In this document: positions 50,706-57,915 of the stretch, piece by piece
How positions within the stretch are numbered: the first letter of the stretch is position 1
How the letters are laid out: each line of letters opens with the position of its first letter
Assembly: GCF_000974985.2 (NCBI RefSeq)
Contig: NZ_LAVA02000015.1
Span: 62,001-126,000 of the forward strand
Origin: Streptomyces mangrovisoli
Lineage (GTDB): Bacteria > Actinomycetota > Actinomycetes > Streptomycetales > Streptomycetaceae
Length of the DNA: 64,000 nucleotides
Reading direction: 5' to 3'
Program-made: the position numbers and the translations under genes
The notes under the pieces: generated by a model
Told to the model about the DNA's origin: nothing
Databases searched by the model: none
What the model saw: only the letters and a program-made list of their open reading frames with translations

Positions 50706-51641
50706 ATGATGGTCCCCGCGGCACTGCTGCTGCTCGGCGCCCTGACCGCCGTGGTCGCCCCGAGACTGCTCGCCCGGGCCGACTGGCCGGACGGCGAACC
50801 GGTGGTCGCCCTGTGGGTGTGGCAGTGCGTGGTGGCGGCCGTCCTGCTGTGCTGCGCCCTGGCGATGGCGCTGAGCACGGCGGCCGTTCTCCAGGCCGTG
50901 CACGGCACGCCGTTCGGACCCGCGCCCGGCCCGGCCACGGACACCGAGGCGCTCGACACCGGCGCCCGCTGGGCCGCGGCGACCGCGGCGGCCCTCGCCT
51001 GCGGGGCCGTGTGGACGGCGGCGATGCTGGTCCGGGAGATCGCCCGCAGCCGGACGCGGCGCCGCCTGCGCAGAGCCGAACTCCTGCTGCGCGCACCGCG
51101 GTTGCCGGGTGAGGATTCGGGCGGCGGTCACCTGGTGGTACTGGAGGGCGAGCGGGCCGAGGCGTCCTGGCTGCACGGTACGCCACCCCGGCTCGTCGTC
51201 ACCACGGCCGCGCTACGGCGCCTGAAGGGACGGCAGTTGGAGGCCGTGCTCGCCCATGAGGAGGGGCACGCGCAGGCCCGGCACGACTGGCTGCTGCACT
51301 GTTCCGCCGCGCTGGCCAACGGATTTCCCCAGGTTCCGGTGTTCGCGGCGTTCCGCGACGAGATGCACCGGCTGGTCGAACTCGCCGCGGACGACATGGC
51401 CTCCCGGCGCTTCGGCCGGCTCACCACCGCGCTGGCCCTGGTCGAACTCAACGAGGACCGCGGGGTGTTCGGCCCCGGCCCGACCCCGCAGGCCCATGTC
51501 CCGCAGCGGGTCGACCGGTTGCTCACGGCACCGCGCCGGCTACCCGCGCTGCACCGGCTCCGGCTGACCGCCGCGGCGGCGCTGGTCCCGGCGGTCCCGA
51601 TCCTCGTGGCGTGCGTTCCGGGACTCAGCGCGCTGCGGTGA
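50706..51641 (+). CDS. M56-family (BlaR1-like) membrane metallopeptidase
   Basis: A 311-aa membrane protease with about four helices: residues 2-22, 36-60 and 84-105, then the zinc motif in LEAVLAHEEGHAQARHDW (HExxH is HEEGH) and LVELAADDMASR with the third ligand Glu, and a C-terminal helix. This is the BlaR1 peptidase domain without a sensor domain, so it may process a partner repressor or membrane protein; no BlaI homologue is adjacent. A TAGGGT -10 (50694-50699) sits 6 nt before the ATG, so the transcript is leaderless. The second Met (50709) is an alternative start. Confidence 0.92.
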   Translation: MMVPAALLLLGALTAVVAPRLLARADWPDGEPVVALWVWQCVVAAVLLCCALAMALSTAAVLQAVHGTPFGPAPGPATDTEALDTGARWAAATAAALACGAVWTAAMLVREIARSRTRRRLRRAELLLRAPRLPGEDSGGGHLVVLEGERAEASWLHGTPPRLVVTTAALRRLKGRQLEAVLAHEEGHAQARHDWLLHCSAALANGFPQVPVFAAFRDEMHRLVELAADDMASRRFGRLTTALALVELNEDRGVFGPGPTPQAHVPQRVDRLLTAPRRLPALHRLRLTAAAALVPAVPILVACVPGLSALR

Positions 51642-51787
51642 CACCGCCGGGCGACGGGGTACGACCGCTCCCCCGCCCCGGACCCCACACCCCACGCTTC
51701 ACACCTCACGCCCCGGCTGCCGAACGCCGGAAGCCGGGCCACGGTGGGCCCTCGGTCCGCCCGGGGCGCCCCCGTAAGATCGACGCC

Positions 51788-52483
51788 ATGACAGGCGTCC
51801 TGTTCGACTTCTCCGGCACCCTGTTCCGCATCGAGTCGGCCGACCGCTGGCTGCGGGCGGTGCTCGCGGAGTCGGGGCTCACCCTGCCGGAGCACGAGGT
51901 GACCTCGGCGGCCGCGGCCCTGGAGGCGGCGGGCGCACTGCCCGGCGGGGCCTCACCGCGGCGGGTGCCGCCGGAACTGGCCGCACTGTGGGAGGTGCGC
52001 GACCGTACCGCCGCCGAGCACCGGGCGGCGTACACCGGCCTGTCCCGTCAGGTGCCGCTGCCCGACCCGGCCCTGCACGACGCCCTGTACGAGCGCCACA
52101 TGACCCCGGGCGCCTGGACCCCGTACCCGGACACCGCCGACGTGCTGCGCGGCCTGCGGGACCGCGGGATCGGCGTCGGCGTGGTCAGCAACATCGGCTG
52201 GGACCTGCGCCCCGTGTTCCGCGCCCACGGCCTCGACCCGTATGTGGACGCGTACGTGCTGTCGTACGAGCACGGGGTGCAGAAGCCCGATCCGCGGCTG
52301 TTCGAGATCGCGTGCGAGCGGCTCGGCGCCGATCCGGTGAAGGTGCTGATGGTCGGCGACAACCGGCAGGCGGACGGCGGCGCGGCGGCCCTGGGCTGCG
52401 GGGTGCACTTCGTGGACCATCTGCCGGCGGCCGAGCGGCCGGACGCGTTGCGGCCGGTGCTGGACCTGGTCGACCGGCGGTAG
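51788..52483 (+). CDS. HAD-superfamily hydrolase
   Basis: A 231-aa haloacid-dehalogenase-type protein with motif I DFSGTLFRI (residues about 6-14), motif II VVSNIGWDL, motif III Lys in HGVQKPDPRLFEIACERLG and motif IV VLMVGDNRQADGGAA, plus a helical cap domain. The usual DxD nucleophile pair of phosphatases is DxS here, so the general acid is replaced; activity as a phosphatase is not assured. A TAAGAT -10 lies 7 nt before the ATG, so the message is leaderless. It is an isolated gene. Confidence 0.88.
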   Translation: MTGVLFDFSGTLFRIESADRWLRAVLAESGLTLPEHEVTSAAAALEAAGALPGGASPRRVPPELAALWEVRDRTAAEHRAAYTGLSRQVPLPDPALHDALYERHMTPGAWTPYPDTADVLRGLRDRGIGVGVVSNIGWDLRPVFRAHGLDPYVDAYVLSYEHGVQKPDPRLFEIACERLGADPVKVLMVGDNRQADGGAAALGCGVHFVDHLPAAERPDALRPVLDLVDRR

Positions 52484-52513
52484 CCGGTCAGCTCGCTCCA
52501 GGAGCCCCCCGAC

Positions 52514-52762
52514 TCACTCCAGGTACCCCTCGACCTGCGACGACGGCCGGGCCCGGGCGCCGTCCGGGTCGTCGCCGAACTCGGACTTGGCGCGTCGCTG
52601 GCGCAGCAGGTCCCAGCAGCGGTCGAGTTCGCGCTCCAGTTCGCCGAGGCGCTGGTGCTCGGTCGTGCTGTCGATCTCACCGGAGGCGACGGCGTCCCTG
52701 AGTCTGCGCTCGTCGTCGACCATCTCGGTGATCCTGGCCAGGATCCGCTGGTCCTCTCCCAT
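52514..52762 (-). CDS. DUF2630-family small protein
   Basis: An 82-aa helical protein, mostly coiled coil (DQRILARITEMVDDERRLRDA, then LGELERELDRCWDLLRQRRA), ending in a disordered acidic tail. It matches DUF2630, a small actinobacterial family of unknown function. The ATG at 52762 was preferred; GGAGGAGGC lies upstream. A GTG at 52771 would add three residues. It forms no obvious operon. Confidence 0.85.
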   Translation of the reverse strand: MGEDQRILARITEMVDDERRLRDAVASGEIDSTTEHQRLGELERELDRCWDLLRQRRAKSEFGDDPDGARARPSSQVEGYLE

Positions 52763-52811
52763 GCGGCTCACGCCTCCTCCGGTCGGTGTCCGTGCCCACT
52801 TTAGGTACGGT

Positions 52812-53432
52812 TCAGGCGCTGTGCGACAGAAGTGCGGCGGGCGCGGGGCGCGGCGTGCGGAGGGCTCCGCGCAGGGCGGGGGCCAGGGTGCGCCGTACGT
52901 CCCCCGCGCTCAGCGCCGCCACGGAGGCCAGCGGGTTGAGGTAGCGCGTGAAGATCAGGCCCCCGATGACGGCGACCGCGGCGGTGGCCCGGTCGGTGGC
53001 GTACCGGCCGCCGAGATGGTCCGCGATCCGGCCGAGGACCTCGCGCTCCAGGAACTCGCGGAACACCCGCAGTACGTCCTCGTCGCGCAGCGCGGCCGGT
53101 TCGAGTGCGGCGAACCCGCCGCCGGGCTCCTCCCAGAGCGAGGTCACCGCGTCGATCAGCCGCTCGGGAAGGGTCGCGGGATCACCCTCCAGGGCGCGGA
53201 CGATCGCCGTCGATCGGCCGCAGCGGATATTCATCGCCTCGCCGAACAGGCCCTGCTTCGAACCGAAGTGGTAGCCGATGAGCGCGACGTCCACCTCGGC
53301 CGCGGCGGCCACCGTGCGCAGCGTCGTGCCCTGGTATCCGTGCTCCAGGAAGAGCGCGCGGGCCTTCTCGGCGATGCGCGCCTTGGTGGCGGGGGCGGTG
53401 CGGCCTCGCGGACGGCCGCGGTTTTTATTCAT
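52812..53432 (-). CDS. TetR-family transcriptional regulator (leaderless)
   Basis: A 206-aa TetR repressor with the HTH at residues 15-65 (KARIAEKARALFLEHGYQGTTLRTVAAAAEVDVALIGYHFGSKQGLF, in pieces) and a helical ligand domain. The promoter is clear on the minus strand: TTGACA (53465-53470), an 18-bp spacer, GATATT (53441-53446), then only 8 nt to ATG 53432, so the transcript is practically leaderless. A dyad ATTCA-N7-TGAAT overlaps the start codon, suggesting strong autoregulation. The neighbouring NAD(P)-binding gene is transcribed divergently and may be its target. Confidence 0.9.
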   Translation of the reverse strand: MNKNRGRPRGRTAPATKARIAEKARALFLEHGYQGTTLRTVAAAAEVDVALIGYHFGSKQGLFGEAMNIRCGRSTAIVRALEGDPATLPERLIDAVTSLWEEPGGGFAALEPAALRDEDVLRVFREFLEREVLGRIADHLGGRYATDRATAAVAVIGGLIFTRYLNPLASVAALSAGDVRRTLAPALRGALRTPRPAPAALLSHSA

Positions 53433-53470
53433 CGCCGTTGAATATCCGCCCGCCCGGAGCGCACTGTCAA
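53427..53470 (-). promoter_or_regulatory. Promoter with operator over the start codon of tetR
   Basis: The -35 TTGACA and -10 GATATT are separated by 18 bp. The dyad ATTCA-N7-TGAAT (53427-53443) covers the -10 edge, the start codon and the first two bases of the next codon. Confidence 0.7.
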
Positions 53471-53556
53471 GGCGTTCCCGAACGCCCCCTCCCCCGCCGC
53501 CACCGCCCCCGGCGGGCAGGGACCGGCCCACTCGCCCGGGCCGCGGTGGGCTGATC

Positions 53557-53663
53557 GCGCAGTTCCCCGCGCCCCTGACGGGGCACGGACCCGCCCACCC
53601 CGGAACGCCCGCGGGCGACAACAGGGGTCACGCCCACCCACCAAGGGGCGCGGGGAACTGCGC
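53557..53663. repeat. Dispersed intergenic inverted repeat, copy D
   Basis: Arms GCGCAGTTCCCCGCGCCCCT (53557-53576) and its exact reverse complement (53644-53663), separated by 67 nt. Unlike copies A to C, this copy lies between divergent genes (tetR and the NAD(P)-binding protein), so it is not explained simply as a terminator. Confidence 0.85.
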
Positions 53664-53728
53664 GACCAGCCCACCACGGCCCGCGGAGAACCAGGCAGGC
53701 CAACGCCCACGCCCACCCAGGAGTACCC

Positions 53729-54493
53729 ATGCGCATCGCCCTCTTCGGAGCCGCCGGGCCCACCGGCCGTGAACTGACCTCACAGGCCCTCGCCGCCGGC
53801 CACGAGGTCACCGCCGTCACCCGCCGCCCGGACGCCGTGCCGCCGCGGCCCGGCCTCGCCGTCGCGGCCGCCGACGCCCTCGATCCGGACGCCGTCGAGC
53901 GGGTGGTCGCGGGGCACGACGCCGTCCTGTCGGCGCTCGGCGCCCCGCCGGGACGCACCCCGACGACCCTCTACTCCGCCGGCGCCGCCCACCTGATCGC
54001 CGCCATGGAGCGGCACGGCGTGCGCCGTCTGCTGGTGGTCTCGTCGAGCGTCCTGGACCCGGCATGGCGGCCGAGCGGCGCGTTCTTCTTCAACAACGTC
54101 CTCGACCCGTACGTCAACCGGATCGTCGCCCGCACCGCGCACGACGACATGCGCCGCATGGAGGCAGGGGTGCGCGCGAGCGGTCTGGACTGGACGATCG
54201 TGCGCCCCTCCGGGCTGTTCGACCATCCGGCGCCGACCCGGCGCCTGGTGACCGAGGACAGCGCCGACGGGGTGTTCACCGCCCGCGCCGACCTGGCCGC
54301 GAGCATGCTCGACGAACTGCGCGAGGAGCGGTTCACGCGCCGGGTGATGGGCGTGGCCACGACCGAGGTGCGCCCGAACGTGCCGAGGATGATCTGGCGC
54401 GAGATCCGCAAGAATGCGCGCGGTGGGGTCCGGAATCCGGCCGGTGACAGTAGCCTCAGGACACCTTCGGTGCGAAGGGAGCCGTCCGTCTGA
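53729..54493 (+). CDS. NAD(P)-binding Rossmann-fold protein (atypical SDR)
   Basis: A 254-aa NAD(P)H-binding protein of the NmrA/atypical-SDR type. It has the dinucleotide motif IALFGAAGPTGRELTSQALAAG at the N-terminus, VTRRPDAV, the second-strand ALDPDAVERVVAGHDAVLSALG, and WTIVRPSGLFDHPAPTRRL. There is no clear YxxxK pair, so it may act as a reductase or a redox sensor. AGGAG lies upstream of the ATG. A hairpin (gccgtccgtctg at 54481-54492 with its complement at 54514-54525) ends the gene. Confidence 0.88.
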   Translation: MRIALFGAAGPTGRELTSQALAAGHEVTAVTRRPDAVPPRPGLAVAAADALDPDAVERVVAGHDAVLSALGAPPGRTPTTLYSAGAAHLIAAMERHGVRRLLVVSSSVLDPAWRPSGAFFFNNVLDPYVNRIVARTAHDDMRRMEAGVRASGLDWTIVRPSGLFDHPAPTRRLVTEDSADGVFTARADLAASMLDELREERFTRRVMGVATTEVRPNVPRMIWREIRKNARGGVRNPAGDSSLRTPSVRREPSV

Positions 54494-54525
54494 GACGATC
54501 CCCCGCGTCGCCCCAGACGGACGGC
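54481..54525 (+). terminator. Hairpin overlapping the stop codon of the Rossmann protein gene
   Basis: Perfect 12-bp arms at 54481-54492 and 54514-54525 with a 21-nt loop. The left arm includes the last codons and the first bases of the stop. Confidence 0.7.
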
Positions 54526-54569
54526 AGCCCTGAGCGGGTCCGCGCAGCCGCGGACCGGTCTGCGATGAG

Positions 54570-54594
54570 TATAGTTGGCTGGCAGCCAGTCAAC
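54570..54594 (+). promoter_or_regulatory. Promoter -10 and TetR-type operator
   Basis: TATAGT (54570-54575) is followed by GTTGGCTGG-CAG-CCAGTCAAC (54574-54594), a nearly perfect 9-bp-arm dyad with one mismatch. It lies 14 bp before the ATG of the adjacent TetR gene, so autoregulation is likely. Confidence 0.7.
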
Positions 54595-54608
54595 GCAGGA
54601 GTTACAGC

Positions 54609-55307
54609 ATGTCCCCGCGCAGCGCCTCGGTCAATGAAGAATTGCGGCGCCGTTCCCGGGAGCGGCTTCTGCAGGCTGCGGTCGAGCTCGTCAGCGAACG
54701 CGGCTACGAGGCGACGACGCTCGGCGACATAGCGGACCGCGCGGGTTCGGCCCGCGGCCTGGTGTCGTACTACTTCCCCGGCAAGCGCCAGTTGGTCCAG
54801 TCGGCGGTGCACCGTCTGATGCACCGCACGCTGGAGGAGGCGCTGGAGCGGGAACCGCGCACCGAGGACGGCCGGGAGCGGCTGGCCCGCGCCATCGACG
54901 CGATCCTGGGCCTGGCCCGCGAGCAGCCGGTGCTGATGCGCCAGCACATGGCCGGTCTGCTCCAGGCCGAGGGGTTCGTCCAGTGCCCGGAGCAGCGGCG
55001 GCTCTCGGAGCTGCTCGGGGACACGGTCGCCCGCTACGGCTCCGACGACGTCTCCGTGGCCTACCCGATGCTGCGCGCCCTGCTCATGGGCTCGGTGTAC
55101 GCGGCCCTGATGCCCGGCATCCCGATGGGGATTCCGGTGCTGCGCGAGGAGTTGTTCCAGCGGTACGGCCTCGACTGGGAGTCGGGGGAACCCCCCAAGC
55201 CGGGCGGGCCGACGGGCGCGGGGGACGGCCCGGACCTGTCCCGGTTCTTCGCGACGGACGAACGACCGGTGCGGGAAGGACCGTCGGAGGCGGAGCCGAC
55301 TCAATAG
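54609..55307 (+). CDS. TetR-family transcriptional regulator
   Basis: A 232-aa TetR regulator. The HTH lies near residues 18-62 (ERLLQAAVELVSERGYEATTLGDIADRAGSARGLVSYYFPGKRQLVQSAV, in pieces), with a long helical C-terminal domain and a Pro/Gly-rich tail of about 40 residues. AGGAG lies before the ATG at 54609. A 21-bp dyad covers the promoter. It resembles actinobacterial regulators of efflux or lipid genes in general form only. No target is obvious: the gene upstream runs in the same direction but ends in its own hairpin. Confidence 0.92.
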   Translation: MSPRSASVNEELRRRSRERLLQAAVELVSERGYEATTLGDIADRAGSARGLVSYYFPGKRQLVQSAVHRLMHRTLEEALEREPRTEDGRERLARAIDAILGLAREQPVLMRQHMAGLLQAEGFVQCPEQRRLSELLGDTVARYGSDDVSVAYPMLRALLMGSVYAALMPGIPMGIPVLREELFQRYGLDWESGEPPKPGGPTGAGDGPDLSRFFATDERPVREGPSEAEPTQ

Positions 55308-55389
55308 CCCGCCTCACCGCGGCGCCTGACGGCTCCTCAGCAGCTGTCGATCCCTCAGCGCATGACGTCCCTCAACGTCTGACGACCCC

Positions 55390-56136
55390 TCAGCGTCGCG
55401 CGCGTCGAGGGCTGAGGAAGCCCGCGTCGCGCGCCTGGGCGATGAGCCGGAGCGACCGGCGGCGGCTGTGCCCGGTCGCACACATCACCGCGAGCACCGG
55501 ATCGACGCCGTCCTCCTGTGCGGCCCGGTACTCCTGCGCCACGAGCCACCGCCCCTCGATCCCACGGGGCCAGGCGGGACGCGCCCGCCGCGCTCCCCCG
55601 AGGCCGTAGGGTTCGACCGCTTCACCCGTAGCGCATCCGTCACCCGGCTCGAAGTCCCCGCACGCGTCGAAGTCCCCGCACGCATCGAAGCCCGCGCACG
55701 GATCGAAGTCCGCGCAGGCATCGAAGTCCGCGCACGGATCGAACTCCTTGCCGGGATACGGAACCAGTTCCGCGTGCGGGACGCATTCCTCCTGGGGCAC
55801 GAACTCCTCAGGGGGCGCGAACTCCCCGGGCGGTGGGCACGCCCGCCGCGACGACGGCTCCGTGTCCACCGACGGCTCCCGCGGCGCCCCGTCCCCCGCA
55901 TCGCGCGACCCGGCGCCGCAGACCTCGAAGAGCGGGCCCTCGATCCAGTCGGCCAGCACGGTCAAGTCCGCGAAGGACAGAGCCGGTTGGGCCCGCACGT
56001 CCTCGATGGAGACACACCCCTCGCAGACCACCGCGAGCGCGTCGACCCGCGCGCCGTCGAAGAAGGCCAGCCGGACGTGGAACCACGCCGTGGCACCCTC
56101 CGCCTCCTGAACCTCCCAGGCGGGGCTCACGGACAC
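55390..56136 (-). CDS. DUF6214-family protein with internal Cys/Asp repeat
   Basis: A 248-aa protein. The N-terminal domain (PAWEVQEAEGATAWFHVRLAFFDGARVDALAVV, then LADWIEGPLFEVCG) and the C-terminal helical segment (WPRGIEGRWLVAQEYRAAQEDGVDPVLAVMCATGHSRRRSLRLI, in pieces) match Streptomyces DUF6214 proteins. Between them lies a long Pro/Glu-rich linker containing five hexads of F-D-[PA]-C-[AG]-[DG] (residues about 132-161). GTG 56136 follows AGGACGG and is preferred; GTG 56190 would add 18 residues. The function is unknown. It is convergent with the TetR gene. Confidence 0.8.
   Translation of the reverse strand: MSVSPAWEVQEAEGATAWFHVRLAFFDGARVDALAVVCEGCVSIEDVRAQPALSFADLTVLADWIEGPLFEVCGAGSRDAGDGAPREPSVDTEPSSRRACPPPGEFAPPEEFVPQEECVPHAELVPYPGKEFDPCADFDACADFDPCAGFDACGDFDACGDFEPGDGCATGEAVEPYGLGGARRARPAWPRGIEGRWLVAQEYRAAQEDGVDPVLAVMCATGHSRRRSLRLIAQARDAGFLSPRRARR
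55654..55743 (-). repeat. Five 18-bp tandem repeats coding a Cys/Asp-rich linker
   Basis: Minus-strand codons 55743 to 55654 encode five consecutive hexapeptides of the form FD[PA]C[AG][DG]. Their regular Cys spacing of six gives a possible metal-binding or redox-active strand. The DNA units are near-identical, so slippage could change copy number in frame. Confidence 0.88.
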
Positions 56137-56364
56137 CGCACCGTCCTGCGGACGGCGATCAGAAAGATTAAGAAAGGATGCTTCAAGCACATACGGAACG
56201 TAACCGCATCATCACTTTCCATACGAACGGACACGCACCGTCGCAGCGCGGCAGCACCCTGTCAGCCGAGTGCGCCTGGTGCGATGCTGGGGACATCAGC
56301 GAGACATCGGTGTTCCACCTCCGACCCGGCGGCACCGGCCGGATCGACGGAGAAGGAGATCCCC

Positions 56365-57729
56365 GTGCTGCGTGTCGCCGTCGTCGGCTCCGGGCCCAGC
56401 GGTTGTTACACCGCCCAGAGCCTCGTCCAGCAGGATCCCTCGGTGCTCGTCGACGTCCTGGACCGGCTGCCGTGCCCGTACGGCCTCGTGCGCTACGGCG
56501 TCGCGCCGGACCACGAGAAGATCAAGTCGCTGCAGAACACGCTGCGCACGGTGCTCCAGCACGAGCGGGTCCGCTTCCTCGGCGGCGTCGAGATCGGTCC
56601 GGACCGGCTGCCCGCGGCGAGGCTCAGGGAGCTGTACCACGCGGTGGTGTACTGCGTGGGCGCCGCCACCGACCGGCATCTCGGCATCCTCGGCGAGGAT
56701 CTGCCCGGCAGCTGGTCGGCGACGGAGTTCGTGTCCTGGTACAGCGCGCACCCGGACGCCGTCGAGGCCGGATTCGTGCGCGGGACGCGGTCGGCGGTGG
56801 TCATCGGGGTCGGCAATGTCGCCGTCGACGTCACCCGGATGCTCGCCCGCGGCACGGCGGAGCTGAGCCCCACCGACATGCCGCAGGCCGCCCTGACGGC
56901 GCTCGCGCAGAGCAGGGTCGCCGAGATCCACATGGTGGGCAGACGCGGCCCGTCCCAGGCCCGCTTCACGACCAAGGAGCTGCGCGAGCTGGGCGGCCTG
57001 CCGGACACCGAAGTGACGGTGTCGGCACGCGAGTTGGAGCTCGATCCCGGCTACGGCGACCCGGCCCCGCTGCCCGCGGCCCAGCGCCGCAACGTGGAGG
57101 TGCTGCGCGGCTGGTCCGCCCTGCCGCCGGTCGGCGCGGCCCGCCGGATCCGGCTGCGCTTCTTCCTGCGGCCCGCCGAAATCCTCGCGGACGGCGGCCG
57201 GGTGGGCGCCGTACGGTTCGAGCGGACCGTCCCGGACGGGCGCGGCGGGGTGACGGGCACCGGCCGGTTCGAAGACGTGCAGGCGCAGTTGGTGCTGCGG
57301 TCGGTCGGCTATCGCGGAGTGCCGCTGGAGGGGCTGCCGTTCGACGCGGCCGGCGGCACGGTCCCGCACCGGGCGGGACGGATCGTGCGGGGTTCGTCCG
57401 TGGCGCCGGGCGAGTACGTCGCCGGCTGGATCAAGCGCGGCCCCACCGGGGTCATCGGCACCAACCGGCCATGTGCCAAGGAGACGGTGGCGTCCCTGCT
57501 CGCCGACGCCCCGGAGCTGACGGCGGGGAGCGCACTCGGTGATCCGCTCGGCGCGTTGCGCGCACACGGGATCGAGCCGATCGGCTGGCCCGGCTGGCTG
57601 GCCATCGAGCGGGCCGAGGCGGCGCTCGGGGCCTCGCTCGGCCGCGGGGTGGTCAAACTCCCGGACTGGGACGCACTGTTGACGGCGGCCCGCACGGCGC
57701 TGCCGCATCCGGATGGAACGCTGCCGTAG
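56365..57729 (+). CDS. Ferredoxin-NADP+ reductase-like (FprA/adrenodoxin-reductase-type) flavoprotein
   Basis: A 454-aa FAD- and NADP-dependent oxidoreductase. AAGGAG precedes the GTG at 56365. The FAD motif VAVVGSGPSGCYTAQSL lies at residues 4-20, then LPCPYGLVRYGVAPDHEKIKSLQNTLR typical of adrenodoxin-reductase/FprA proteins, the NADP-site VIGVGNVAVDVTRMLARG and MVGRRGPSQARFTTKELREL, and the C-terminal GYVAGWIKRGPTGVIGTNR-like segment (as GEYVAGWIKRGPTGVIGTN). It shuttles electrons between NADPH and ferredoxin, for example for P450s. No ferredoxin gene is adjacent. Confidence 0.95.
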   Translation: MLRVAVVGSGPSGCYTAQSLVQQDPSVLVDVLDRLPCPYGLVRYGVAPDHEKIKSLQNTLRTVLQHERVRFLGGVEIGPDRLPAARLRELYHAVVYCVGAATDRHLGILGEDLPGSWSATEFVSWYSAHPDAVEAGFVRGTRSAVVIGVGNVAVDVTRMLARGTAELSPTDMPQAALTALAQSRVAEIHMVGRRGPSQARFTTKELRELGGLPDTEVTVSARELELDPGYGDPAPLPAAQRRNVEVLRGWSALPPVGAARRIRLRFFLRPAEILADGGRVGAVRFERTVPDGRGGVTGTGRFEDVQAQLVLRSVGYRGVPLEGLPFDAAGGTVPHRAGRIVRGSSVAPGEYVAGWIKRGPTGVIGTNRPCAKETVASLLADAPELTAGSALGDPLGALRAHGIEPIGWPGWLAIERAEAALGASLGRGVVKLPDWDALLTAARTALPHPDGTLP

Positions 57730-57795
57730 CCGGGGAGAGCGGCGACCTGGACGCACGGTGCCCTGGACGCCGTAGCGACACGTGTACACGACACA

Positions 57796-57828
57796 CACCG
57801 GCAACAGCCCGGAACGCACCGGCAACAG
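57796..57828 (+). promoter_or_regulatory. Two 12-bp direct repeats at 21-bp spacing
   Basis: CACCGGCAACAG occurs at 57796-57807 and 57817-57828, two helical turns apart, each followed by a ggaa. They lie just upstream of the shared 18-bp motif before the purine permease gene. They could be binding sites of an activator. Confidence 0.5.
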
Positions 57829-57835
57829 AGCGGAA

Positions 57836-57853
57836 ATCAACAAACTGTTCAAG
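57836..57853. promoter_or_regulatory. Candidate operator upstream of purine permease (shared motif copy 2)
   Basis: ATCAACAAACTGTTCAAG, matching at 16 of 18 positions the site at 35601-35618 before the DUF6986-type aldolase gene. It lies 62 bp before the permease ATG. Confidence 0.65.
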
Positions 57854-57915
57854 CCGCATACCGTCTCGTGCTGTTCGGATGCCTCCCCCCGCCCCCGCCG
57901 CTCTGGAGTGTGCCC

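Noticed and set aside
55308..55389. Repeated ctcagcg/ctcaacg words between the TetR and DUF6214 genes
   Set aside because: Degenerate, too short to define a unit, and no hairpin of note.
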